A DNA stretch of 30,417 nt from Bacteroidales bacterium UBA714 (GTDB taxonomy: Bacteria > Bacteroidota > Bacteroidia > Bacteroidales > UBA932), in the NCBI GenBank assembly GCA_002298075.1, contig DBLW01000101.1, forward strand, positions 1 to 30,417, written 5' to 3'. Of this stretch, positions 7,106 to 15,294 are shown one piece after another; position 1 is the stretch's first letter, and each line of letters begins with the position of its first letter. The position numbers and the translations under genes were made by a program. The notes under the pieces are model-generated. The model ran no database searches, was not told the DNA's origin, and saw nothing but the letters and a program-made list of their open reading frames with translations.

Positions 7106-8644
7106 ATGAAAACATTGAAATATATATTTGCGGGCCTCGTGCTTGCAGCCGGCCTGTCTTCATGTATAGGGGATCTGGATGTCATTCCAATCGACCCTTC
7201 CAAGAACACAGCCGACAAGGCCCTCAAGACTGCCGATGATTATTACAGCCTTCTCGCACAGTGCTATACGGGATTTGCCGTATCCGGCTCATACGGTCCT
7301 AACGGAGACAACAACATATCCGGCGTGGACGGCGGATTCAGCCAGTATTACCGCGGCCGCTATCATCTTAACGGCCTGACTACGGATGAGGCTGTCTGCG
7401 GGTGGAATGACCAGACGCTGCAGGACCTCCATGGCCTTAACTGGACCAATTCGGATGTCTTCGTTACGGCATTCTACTATCGTATTTTCTATCAGATATC
7501 CGCATGCAACGAATTTATACGCCAGGCGCAGAAGGCGACTGTCGAACTTCCTGAGAAGGACCGCTGGATTGCAGAGGCGCGTGCCCTGCGTGCTCTCTGC
7601 TGGCTTGACGCCATCGACAATTTCGGCAATGTTCCTTTTGCAGATGAGACTGCATCTGTGGGTGCCGATGCTCCGAGACGCATTGCACGTGAAGAACTTT
7701 TCTCATATATTGAATCTGAATGCCGCGACCTCATTGACAATTCTGCCCTTTATGGCATGAAAGAGGCTCCTTACGGACGTGCGGACAAGGCTCTCCCTGT
7801 CATGGTGCTGGCAAAGCTCTATCTCAATGCAGAGGTCTATGCAGGAAAGAAAATGTACCAGGAGTGCGCTGATGTGCTTGCGGAACTTTCCGGATATTCG
7901 CTTCATTCCGACTATTCCGAACTTTTCCTTGCAGACAATGACAGGTGCACAGATGAGATAATCTTCGCCATCGAGCAGGACGGAGAGGATACACAGAGCT
8001 ACGGTGTCACCAATTATCTGATCTTTGCTTCTACCGGAGGCTCCATGGACACAGAGCAGGTCGGCATCTCATCAGGCTGGGGAGGTATCCGCATGACTTC
8101 AAAGTTTTATAATTACTTTACCTCTTCAGACAGGCGCAGACTTTTCTGGGAAGAGGGCCAGAAGGTGGAAATCGATGACATAAGCGACTTCACGAACGGT
8201 ATAGCCTTCTTCAAGTTCAAGAACATCACCAGCAGTGGCGCTCCGGGCAAGGCAAACGGTTTCGTGGATACTGATTTCCCTGTGTTCCGCTATGCGGATG
8301 CACTTCTGATGAAGGCAGAGTGCGCAAAGAGGGGGGCCAATGTTTCTGATGCCCTTGAGGCATGGAACCAAGTGCGTGAACGCGCCGGTGTCTCTACTGC
8401 GGCATCAATGAATGATGTGACCCTTGACATGATTATTGAGGAACGTGCACGCGAGCTTTACCAGGAGGGATGGCGCCGCAGCGACCTCGTGCGTTTCGGG
8501 CTGTTCACTTCGTCCAAGTATCTGTGGGACTGGAAAGGCGGTATTAAAGGCGGCCGCGGGGTAGGAGAGCATTTCAATCTGTTCCCTATACCGAACAGCG
8601 ACAAGATGGCCAATCCGAACCTTATCCAGAACCCTGGCTATTAG
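7106..8644 (+). CDS. susD: SusD-family starch-binding surface lipoprotein
   Basis: The protein has 512 residues. The lipoprotein signal peptide MKTLKYIFAGLVLAAGLSSC has its lipidated cysteine at 20, followed by acidic residues (IGDLD), as in surface-exported Bacteroidota lipoproteins. The mature protein has SusD hallmarks: the early helical repeat (ADKALKTADDYYSLLAQCYTGF), an ARALRALCWLDAIDNFGNVPF-like core, and the C-terminal VRERAGVS ... IIEERARELYQEGWRRSDLVRFG block. It ends with FPIPNSDKMANPNLIQNPGY. It forms the lid of the SusC channel and binds helical starch segments. The strong ribosome-binding site suggests high expression. It belongs to the same operon as susC and susE. Confidence 0.97.
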   Translation: MKTLKYIFAGLVLAAGLSSCIGDLDVIPIDPSKNTADKALKTADDYYSLLAQCYTGFAVSGSYGPNGDNNISGVDGGFSQYYRGRYHLNGLTTDEAVCGWNDQTLQDLHGLNWTNSDVFVTAFYYRIFYQISACNEFIRQAQKATVELPEKDRWIAEARALRALCWLDAIDNFGNVPFADETASVGADAPRRIAREELFSYIESECRDLIDNSALYGMKEAPYGRADKALPVMVLAKLYLNAEVYAGKKMYQECADVLAELSGYSLHSDYSELFLADNDRCTDEIIFAIEQDGEDTQSYGVTNYLIFASTGGSMDTEQVGISSGWGGIRMTSKFYNYFTSSDRRRLFWEEGQKVEIDDISDFTNGIAFFKFKNITSSGAPGKANGFVDTDFPVFRYADALLMKAECAKRGANVSDALEAWNQVRERAGVSTAASMNDVTLDMIIEERARELYQEGWRRSDLVRFGLFTSSKYLWDWKGGIKGGRGVGEHFNLFPIPNSDKMANPNLIQNPGY

Positions 8645-8683
8645 AAGTTTCTTAGACTTTAATTTCAATAAAAATAGAACAAG

Positions 8684-9856
8684 ATGAAAAAGTTCAATAT
8701 ATTGGCGGCTGTTCTTATGGCAGGAAGTCTTGCGTTCCCGGCATGCGAGAAGCAGGACAACTCCCCGGTCATGCAGGAGCCTACGGTGTTTGTGCTGAAC
8801 ACACCTGCATATGTGAACACTACATATGACCTTGAAAACTCGACTTCACTGGAACTTACCTGCTCACAGCCAGACTATGGCTTTACTGCAGCTGTGACGT
8901 ACCAGGTAGAGGTTTCTCTTACTGACGACTGGACTGATCCGGAGACAACATATGCCGTGCTCGGGACAACTTATAACACTGCCAAGATAAATGTTGGTGC
9001 AGCTGACCTTGCGGCATCGCTTACAGCCTTGTCGGGCAAGGACGAGTCTGAATTCCCGTTCATTACGGAGGTTTACGTGAGGCTTCGCGCAAGCCTTACC
9101 GTGAGCGGAAAAGGTGAGATTGTGTCAAATGTGGTCGTGCTTCCTAATGTGCGTATCCATTATGCACTTCCTCCTGTGAGTGCACCTGAGGAAATGTTCA
9201 TCAACGGACAGTGCAACGGCTGGGACTGGGGCGCAGCCTTCAAGATGGTGGATGTCTGGACAAACTCTGCGGACAATGGCAATGACGGCTCATCACGTAC
9301 ATTCTGGAGAATAGCATGGATGCCTGCGGACGGAGGATTCAAGATCAATTCGGCCAAGTCATGGAATGGGGATGAAGTCGGTTTTGCCGGTGCTTTTGTG
9401 ACAGATAATGCAAATGCGGGAATCTCTGCTTCTGATGACGGCAACTTCGTTGTCGCAAATGAGGGATGGTATCTGATAGTAGTGAATATAAGCGTGTCAG
9501 GAAGAGATCTGGTATATAATGTCACGTTCAATGAGCCTGCAGTATATCTGATCGGTCTTTCCGCACCGTCCGGGACATGGGACATTCTTGAAGAGAACCG
9601 CTTTGAGGTTCCTGCTGCGGCTGACGGAATGTTCAAGTCACCTGCCCTTGCTGCAGATCTGGCGGGAACAGATGAGGACGGATGCTTCCGCGCCTGCATC
9701 AAGCTTGACGGCCAGGAATGGTGGCATACTGAATTCATGGTGTTTGATGGTGTCCTTGAGTTCCGCTCGACAGGAGGTGACCAGGGCCGCGTCGGAGGAA
9801 AGGCCGGACAGTCTCTCTACATCAACTTCACCGATGAGACAGGTGATATTAAATAA
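8684..9856 (+). CDS. susE: SusE-type starch-binding lipoprotein
   Basis: The protein has 390 residues with a lipoprotein signal peptide and Cys21 in LAFPACEKQDN; acidic residues near the lipid suggest the cell surface. Residues 30-160 form the SusE N-terminal Ig-like domain (PTVFVLNTPAYVNTTYDLEN, LELTCSQPDYGF). Residues 168-283 form a starch-binding beta-sandwich with aromatic residues placed for glucan stacking (INGQCNGWDWG, FWRIAWMPADGGFKINSAKSW). Residues 286-390 are a second such module beginning AVYLIGLSAPSGTWD. It has no catalytic motif. It sits between susD and the larger susF-like gene and should increase starch capture at the surface. It is probably smaller in binding capacity than the next protein. 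Confidence 0.9.
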   Translation: MKKFNILAAVLMAGSLAFPACEKQDNSPVMQEPTVFVLNTPAYVNTTYDLENSTSLELTCSQPDYGFTAAVTYQVEVSLTDDWTDPETTYAVLGTTYNTAKINVGAADLAASLTALSGKDESEFPFITEVYVRLRASLTVSGKGEIVSNVVVLPNVRIHYALPPVSAPEEMFINGQCNGWDWGAAFKMVDVWTNSADNGNDGSSRTFWRIAWMPADGGFKINSAKSWNGDEVGFAGAFVTDNANAGISASDDGNFVVANEGWYLIVVNISVSGRDLVYNVTFNEPAVYLIGLSAPSGTWDILEENRFEVPAAADGMFKSPALAADLAGTDEDGCFRACIKLDGQEWWHTEFMVFDGVLEFRSTGGDQGRVGGKAGQSLYINFTDETGDIK

Positions 9857-9876
9857 TCATAAAATCAGACAGAAAT

Positions 9877-11310
9877 ATGAAACATACAGCATATTCAATC
9901 ATGTTGGCGGGACTTCTGATGACAGGATGCATCGCCGGAGACTACGGCATAAAACCGGCAGATCCGCAGAGCTGGTCTCAGGAAGACGCTGTGACACTTC
10001 CGTCTCTGACAGCTTCTGCCGTGCAGCCGATAGATATTGCACACGTTGAGGAAGATTCCGTTGCGATTGCAGAAATCACCCCGATGGTTGTGGAAGGCGC
10101 GGAAGTCAGGTATGTGGTTGTGCTTGACGACATTTATAAATTTCCTGTGGGGGAAGACGGCAAGGTGGCCGTCTCCCTTCTCCAGGAGACCGTGACTTCA
10201 GCCTATGGCAAGGCACCGAGGGCAAGGACTTTCGATGCAGTCGTGAATGCCTATGTGATGGCCGGAGACGGTGGGCAGGCTTCTCTTGTGCAGTCAGGAA
10301 AGTTTGCACTGGAAGTTACTCCGGAGGCACCTTTTATTGACAGTGCATATTATCTTATAGGCAATGTGAACGGTTGGGACGCAGATGCGGCAAAGGAGTT
10401 CATGTTCAAGCACAGCGGAAAGGATGTCTATGATGACCCTGTCTTCTCGATAGTTGTGACAGTTGAGGATGCATCGTATTGGAAAATTGTGCCTCAGGGC
10501 AACTATGATGCAGGGAATGTGTGGGCGGAAGGCCCTCAGGGCGTGCTTGGAGTGGCTCTTGACGGAGATGACTCTGCAGAGGGCAAGCTGGTCACAGAGA
10601 AGCCTCAGGCTGCGCAGATTCCTGCTGCAGGGACCTACAGCATTTCAATCAACATGATGGAATACACATACAAGGTGTCTCCGATGGCATCTGAATACTA
10701 TCTTGTGGGTACACTCAACAGCTGGAATGCAACTGACGCCGGAAAGTACTGCCTGCTATATCCGGAAGGCTCGAATGTGTTCTCATATACGACAGACTGG
10801 ACAGGTGACCATAACTTCAAGATCTGGTCAGGTGACGCCTATGGCGACTGGGACTCGGCTATTGGCAATCCTGTTGACGGAAATACTGACGCTCAGGGCA
10901 CGCTTGGAGGCGGTGGAGCCATATGCACTCCTGATGTTGGCTATTACAAGGTTACATTCGACATGGTTGCAAATACCTACATGTCCGTGGCTCTTGAGGA
11001 CCAGGCGCCTGCCAAATATGCGTCGATATCTCTCATCGGTGATTTCAACAGCTGGGGTGATGACCTTGACCTTGTGGAGGGTGCTCCTCATAACTGGTAT
11101 GCCTTTGGGGCTGAGATTGCCGTTGGCGGAGGACTCAAGTTCAGGGCAGACCATGACTGGACGCTGAGCTGGGGAGCCGATGCGGATATTGCAGACTGCA
11201 ATTACGGAACTGCAACAAGCAGCAACGCTCCGAATATGACTGTTCCGGCCGGTACATACGATATATTCTTCAATGACATCACAGGGCAGTTTGTTTTTGT
11301 CTGCAGATAA
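9877..11310 (+). CDS. susF: SusF-type starch-binding lipoprotein with three C-terminal modules
   Basis: The protein has 477 residues. The lipobox is at LMTGC with Cys18, followed by IAGDYG. The N-terminal domain (about 20-150) is Ig-like. Three similar starch-binding modules follow: about 155-268 (YYLIGNVNGWDAD), 272-375 (YYLVGTLNSWNATDA) and 380-477 (SISLIGDFNSWGDD). Each has the Y-L-[IV]-G-x-[FLV]-N-[GS]-W signature and a lysine/tryptophan patch such as FKIWSGDAYGDW. It starts 20 bp after susE. This resembles SusF of B. thetaiotaomicron (three binding modules), whereas the upstream protein resembles SusE (two). No enzyme motif is present. A stable stem-loop follows the stop codon. Confidence 0.88.
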   Translation: MKHTAYSIMLAGLLMTGCIAGDYGIKPADPQSWSQEDAVTLPSLTASAVQPIDIAHVEEDSVAIAEITPMVVEGAEVRYVVVLDDIYKFPVGEDGKVAVSLLQETVTSAYGKAPRARTFDAVVNAYVMAGDGGQASLVQSGKFALEVTPEAPFIDSAYYLIGNVNGWDADAAKEFMFKHSGKDVYDDPVFSIVVTVEDASYWKIVPQGNYDAGNVWAEGPQGVLGVALDGDDSAEGKLVTEKPQAAQIPAAGTYSISINMMEYTYKVSPMASEYYLVGTLNSWNATDAGKYCLLYPEGSNVFSYTTDWTGDHNFKIWSGDAYGDWDSAIGNPVDGNTDAQGTLGGGGAICTPDVGYYKVTFDMVANTYMSVALEDQAPAKYASISLIGDFNSWGDDLDLVEGAPHNWYAFGAEIAVGGGLKFRADHDWTLSWGADADIADCNYGTATSSNAPNMTVPAGTYDIFFNDITGQFVFVCR

Positions 11311-11315
11311 TTTTT

Positions 11316-11347
11316 CGGGCAGGAGACCGTGACAGGTCTTCTGCCTG
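11316..11347 (+). other. Stable intergenic stem-loop between susF and the amylase gene
   Basis: GGCAGGAGACC (11318-11328) pairs with GGTCTTCTGCC (11335-11345) around a 6-nt loop. The only non-Watson-Crick pair is G-T, and the stem extends by two further pairs to 11316/11347. It starts 6 nt after the susF stop codon and has no downstream T tract, so it looks more like an RNA-stabilising or processing element, or a leaky attenuator, than a full terminator. It may set transporter/binding-protein levels above amylase levels. Confidence 0.6.
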
Positions 11348-11385
11348 CCATTTCTAAGAGGGATGCATTCTTGTACGTTATAAAA

Positions 11386-13938
11386 ATGATGAAAAAATAT
11401 TTTGCCTTGTTTTTTGCAGCCTTGTCTGTTTTGGCTGTAGTTGCGTGCAATGGACCTGAAATTGAGGAGGGAGGCCCTGGTTCATCGTCTTTTGAGAAAA
11501 GTGTATTGAAGTTAGGCCCTGAGGAAGGCAGCGGGATGATTGCCCTGAAGACAGACTCTGACAATTGGAGCATTTCCGTGCCTTCTGACGCACAGTGGCT
11601 CAGTGTCTCTCCTGAAAGCGGTGCCCTTGATGCAGAAATCAATGTCTATGTCACCGCAAACGGCGGTGCGAGACGTTCTGCCGCCCTGACGGTTTCCGCT
11701 CCCGGACTCAAAAGCGCTTCTGTGACCGTGATACAGGAGGCAGGTGAGTCACCGAAGGATATTATCGGACTTTTCGCTGATCCGGAAATGCCGGATGCCG
11801 ACAGTCCGTGCACTTTGTATTACCGTGCCGACAGGACCTCTCCTATATACAACCATACGGGGGATTTGTATGCCCATATCGGCATAAACAGCGAATGGGA
11901 GTTTGTCGTGGCCGAATGGGGCGAGAACGTGGATAAATGCAAGTGGCAGGCTACTGACGAGAAGAATCTCTGGTCTCTGGAACTTTCTCCTACCATAAGG
12001 GAGTACTTCGGCTCGGGCCTGTCTGAGATAAGCAGCATATCGGTTGTCATAAGGAATTCGGCCGGAACCGTCCAGACAGGCGACCTTTCTGTTGCAGTTT
12101 CAGACTCAAAATATGCATTTGTTCCGGATGATGTCGTCATGGAATCCGTGCCTCAGGGTGCTGTCCATGGAATAAACTATAATTCAGACGGTTCTGTCAC
12201 ACTTGTCCTTTTAGAAAAGGACAAGAAAGGAGGACGCTATGACTATTGCTATCTTGTAGGTGAGTTCAGCGGATGGGTGCGCAGCAACGAATACGCCATG
12301 AAGCGTGACGAGTCTGCCGGCTGCTGGTGGATAACTCTTGACGGCCTTGAGAGCGGAAAGGAGTATATGTACCAGTATTACCTTGTGAAGGGTACTTCGC
12401 GTGTCCGTATAAGCGATCCGTATTCAGAGATTGTCTATGACGGGGCAAATGACAAGTATATCTCTTCGTCCACATATCCAGGGCTGCCGGAATATCCGGA
12501 AGGTGCTTCAGGGCTTGTGTCCGCATTCCAGTCCGGAAGGCAGGCATACACCTGGAAGTCGGACGGATTCAAGATTACCGACAAAGACAATATGGTGATA
12601 TATGAACTGCTTCTGCGCGACTTTTCAGCTTCCGGAGACCTTGCCGGTGCTATGGATAAACTTGACTATCTGCAGGAACTCGGAGTAACTGCCATAGAGC
12701 TTATGCCTGTGCAGGAGTTTGACGGGAATGACAGCTGGGGCTATAATCCGTGCTCTTATTTTGCTATGGACAAGGCCTACGGAACGCGCGAGAAATACAA
12801 GGAGTTCATAGATGAGTGCCACGGCAGGGGAATGGCAGTCCTGCTTGACGTTGTCTATAACCAGGCTACCGGAGCGCATCCTATGGCGAAAATGTATTGG
12901 GACGCATCCTCTAAAAGCACTTCTGCCTCCAACCCTTGGTTCAATGTCGAGGCACCGCATCCTTACAGTGTGTTCCATGACTGGAATCATGAGAATGAAG
13001 ATGTCAGGAACCATGTGAAGAGGAATCTTGAATACCTGCTCAGGGAATATCATGTGGACGGATTCCGTTTTGACCTGACAAAAGGATTTACTCAGAAAAA
13101 GTCCACTGAGAGTACAGCGTCCAATTACGATGCATCCCGCATTGCGATTCTGAAGGACTATAACGCCCGTATCCGTGAGGTGAATCCGGATGCAGTGGTG
13201 ATTCTGGAGCATTTCTGTGCGGATGACGAGGAAAAGGAGCTGGCCAGGGACGGCATGAAGGTGTGGAGGAACCTGAACAATGCCTATTGCCAGAGCGGAA
13301 TGGGCATTTCTTCGGACAGCGGTTTCCAGGGGCTGTGGACCGGGCAGAACGGGATGTCTTTCGGAGGTTATGTGGGCTTCATGGAAAGCCATGATGAGGA
13401 AAGGGTGGCGTACAAGCAGTCTGCCTACGGTGCGGCTTCCGTAAAGGGAAAGCTTGATGTCATGATGCGCAGGTGCGGTCTGAATGCCGCGTTTTTCCTT
13501 ACGGTTCCAGGCCCTAAGATGATCTGGCAGTTCGGGGAGATGGGCTATGACATAAGCATTGAGACCGGAGGCCGCACCGGAAAGAAGCCTCTTCACTGGG
13601 AATATCTCGGAAACAGTGACAGGAAGGCTCTTCACGACACTTATGCAGGTTTGTTGCGTTTCCGCAGTGATAATCCTGAATTTTTCGGGAAGGATGCGTC
13701 GTTCTCATGGAATGTTTCCGCGTCTGACTGGGCCGGAGGCAGGTTCGCCTCTTGTACGGCCGGAGGAAAGTCTTTTGCCCTCATCGGCAACTTCGATGTC
13801 ACGGCAAGGACGATTACGCGTAAACTCCCTGCATCGGGAAACTGGAGGAACTGGTTTGACGATACTGAGACATATTCAGGTGACAGCGTGACTCTTGAAC
13901 TTCCTGTCGGGGAATTCCGCCTGCTGGTCAATTTCTGA
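11386..13938 (+). CDS. Surface lipoprotein GH13 alpha-amylase/pullulanase-like enzyme with BACON and CBM48-like domains
   Basis: The protein has 850 residues. The lipoprotein signal MMKKYFALFFAALSVLAVVAC has Cys21, followed by NGPEIEEGG, an acidic surface-export-like stretch. A BACON domain is at about 34-120 (WSISVPSDAQWLSVSPESG). An unassigned beta-rich domain lies at about 123-246, and a CBM48-like module with YLVGEFSGW and a RISDPYSE end at about 266-346. The GH13 barrel starts near 400: nucleophile D563 in GFRFDLTKGF, acid/base E608 in VVILEHF, and D670 in ESHDEER. It occupies the place of susG but lacks its architecture, so I give no symbol. ATG 11386 (or 11389) is chosen because it creates the signal peptide; an upstream GTG at 11329 lies in a hairpin loop. 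It should cut surface-bound starch before import. Confidence 0.9.
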   Translation: MMKKYFALFFAALSVLAVVACNGPEIEEGGPGSSSFEKSVLKLGPEEGSGMIALKTDSDNWSISVPSDAQWLSVSPESGALDAEINVYVTANGGARRSAALTVSAPGLKSASVTVIQEAGESPKDIIGLFADPEMPDADSPCTLYYRADRTSPIYNHTGDLYAHIGINSEWEFVVAEWGENVDKCKWQATDEKNLWSLELSPTIREYFGSGLSEISSISVVIRNSAGTVQTGDLSVAVSDSKYAFVPDDVVMESVPQGAVHGINYNSDGSVTLVLLEKDKKGGRYDYCYLVGEFSGWVRSNEYAMKRDESAGCWWITLDGLESGKEYMYQYYLVKGTSRVRISDPYSEIVYDGANDKYISSSTYPGLPEYPEGASGLVSAFQSGRQAYTWKSDGFKITDKDNMVIYELLLRDFSASGDLAGAMDKLDYLQELGVTAIELMPVQEFDGNDSWGYNPCSYFAMDKAYGTREKYKEFIDECHGRGMAVLLDVVYNQATGAHPMAKMYWDASSKSTSASNPWFNVEAPHPYSVFHDWNHENEDVRNHVKRNLEYLLREYHVDGFRFDLTKGFTQKKSTESTASNYDASRIAILKDYNARIREVNPDAVVILEHFCADDEEKELARDGMKVWRNLNNAYCQSGMGISSDSGFQGLWTGQNGMSFGGYVGFMESHDEERVAYKQSAYGAASVKGKLDVMMRRCGLNAAFFLTVPGPKMIWQFGEMGYDISIETGGRTGKKPLHWEYLGNSDRKALHDTYAGLLRFRSDNPEFFGKDASFSWNVSASDWAGGRFASCTAGGKSFALIGNFDVTARTITRKLPASGNWRNWFDDTETYSGDSVTLELPVGEFRLLVNF

Positions 13939-14016
13939 AATGTTGGCTATATTTACAAGTGATTTTGGATTTAATGATGCCGTACGGATTCCGTCTCGGC
14001 AGACAAGTGGACAATT

Positions 14017-15267
14017 ATGAATAATATCTGTTTTATCAAAAGACTTGCGGCAGCAGTGATGGCAGCAGTGATGGCAGCAGTGATGGCATTTTCTTGCGGA
14101 CAGGGCACGGAGGACCGCCGTCCTGCAGGAAACAGCGTCGTATATGAAATGAATGTGCGTCAGTACACTCCGGAAGGAACGTTTGAGGCTGCGCAGAAGC
14201 AATTGCCACGTCTTAAGGAGCTCGGGGTGGATATCCTGTGGCTGATGCCTATACATCCGATAGGAGTCAAGGAGCGCAAGGGAACGCTCGGGTCTTATTA
14301 TGCGATTTCGGACTATTGTGCCGTAAATCCTGAATTCGGAACAATGGCTGACTTTGAGACTTTTCTTGCGGCTGCGCACAAGATGGGATTCCGGGTGATA
14401 ATCGATTGTGTGGCCAATCACACATCTCCGGATGCAAAATGGATCAATGAGTGCCCGGCAGACTGGTATGTGCGCGACTCTCTCGGAAATACTGTCGTGA
14501 ATTATGACTGGACCGACATAGCTGAGCTGAACTACGATAATCCGGACGTCAGGACGGCTATGCAGGCTGCGATGCGTTTCTGGATGGAGAAGGGCGTGGA
14601 CGGATTCCGCTGTGACATGGCCTGCGAGGTCCCTTTTGACTTCTGGAAAGAGACGATAGCCATGCTGCGCTCTGAGTGGCCGGATATGTATATGCTGGCT
14701 GAAGGAGAGGACCCGAGGCTGCACACTGTCGCCGGATTTGATGCGTCATATGCATGGGAACTTCATCATATTCTCAATGACATTGCCCAAGGCAGGAAGA
14801 ATGTTCCGGAACTCCTGGAGTATATAGAAAAGGATGCGGCTGCAGTGCCTTCGGATGCACTCAGGCTTATGTTTACATCCAATCATGACGAGAATTCATG
14901 GGCCGGTACCGAGTTCGAGAGGATGGGAAATGCGGCAAAGGCAATGGCCGTGCTTACATTCACGCTTCCGAACGGCCAGCCGCTGATTTATACCGGACAG
15001 GAAATGGGATGGAACAAAAGATTTGAGTTTTTTGAGAAAGACCCGATTCCAGCTTGGAAAAATAACGGATATACAGATTTCTACAAATGGCTTGTGAAAC
15101 TCCGTCACGACAATCCGGCCCTTGCGGCAGGACGCGACGGAGGACGCTTTGACCTTATTTCATCGGAGGACAGCACCATTGTCTTTGACAGGACCGTCCC
15201 CGGCGACACTGTCACTGTAAAGGTGCAGCTGAGGGCACCATGGGAATACGAAATAACCTGCCGGTAA
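14017..15267 (+). CDS. GH13 alpha-amylase, lipoprotein
   Basis: The protein has 416 residues, a compact single-domain GH13. The signal peptide contains a tandem AAVM repeat and ends at FSC (Cys27), followed by GQGTED, again acidic residues. The barrel starts at VVYEMNVRQYTPEGTF. Conserved regions are IDCVANHTS, GVDGFRCDMACEVP (nucleophile D200), MLAEGED (acid/base E229) and FTSNHDENSW (D291). There is little C-terminal beta domain, giving a protein shorter than many alpha-amylases. It follows the larger GH13 gene after 78 bp. It probably provides a second, shorter-substrate amylase activity at the surface or in the outer membrane. Exact specificity (endo-amylase or maltogenic) is not decidable from sequence. 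Confidence 0.9.
   Translation: MNNICFIKRLAAAVMAAVMAAVMAFSCGQGTEDRRPAGNSVVYEMNVRQYTPEGTFEAAQKQLPRLKELGVDILWLMPIHPIGVKERKGTLGSYYAISDYCAVNPEFGTMADFETFLAAAHKMGFRVIIDCVANHTSPDAKWINECPADWYVRDSLGNTVVNYDWTDIAELNYDNPDVRTAMQAAMRFWMEKGVDGFRCDMACEVPFDFWKETIAMLRSEWPDMYMLAEGEDPRLHTVAGFDASYAWELHHILNDIAQGRKNVPELLEYIEKDAAAVPSDALRLMFTSNHDENSWAGTEFERMGNAAKAMAVLTFTLPNGQPLIYTGQEMGWNKRFEFFEKDPIPAWKNNGYTDFYKWLVKLRHDNPALAAGRDGGRFDLISSEDSTIVFDRTVPGDTVTVKVQLRAPWEYEITCR
14050..14085 (+). repeat. Three perfect 12-bp tandem repeats inside a signal peptide
   Basis: The unit GCAGCAGTGATG is repeated three times without mismatch and encodes AAVM-type residues in the hydrophobic core of the GH13 signal peptide. Because the unit is 12 bp, slippage would lengthen or shorten the h-region by four residues without changing frame. 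Confidence 0.9.
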
Positions 15268-15294
15268 TCTATACATTTAAACCATATTGACACT

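Noticed and set aside
11329..11385. Upstream GTG start extending the BACON-GH13 protein by 19 residues, with AGGAG before it
   Set aside because: The GTG lies in the loop of the 11316-11347 hairpin and the extension would precede and spoil the lipoprotein signal peptide that starts at 11386.
12625..13635. 336-codon open frame on the minus strand opposite the GH13 domain
   Set aside because: It is antisense to a well-supported enzyme, has no recognisable domain, and mirrors codon bias of the sense gene.
13876..14724. 282-codon minus-strand open frame spanning the two GH13 genes
   Set aside because: Composition is cysteine/histidine/arginine-rich shadow sequence, including a translated tandem repeat; no domain or start signal supports it.
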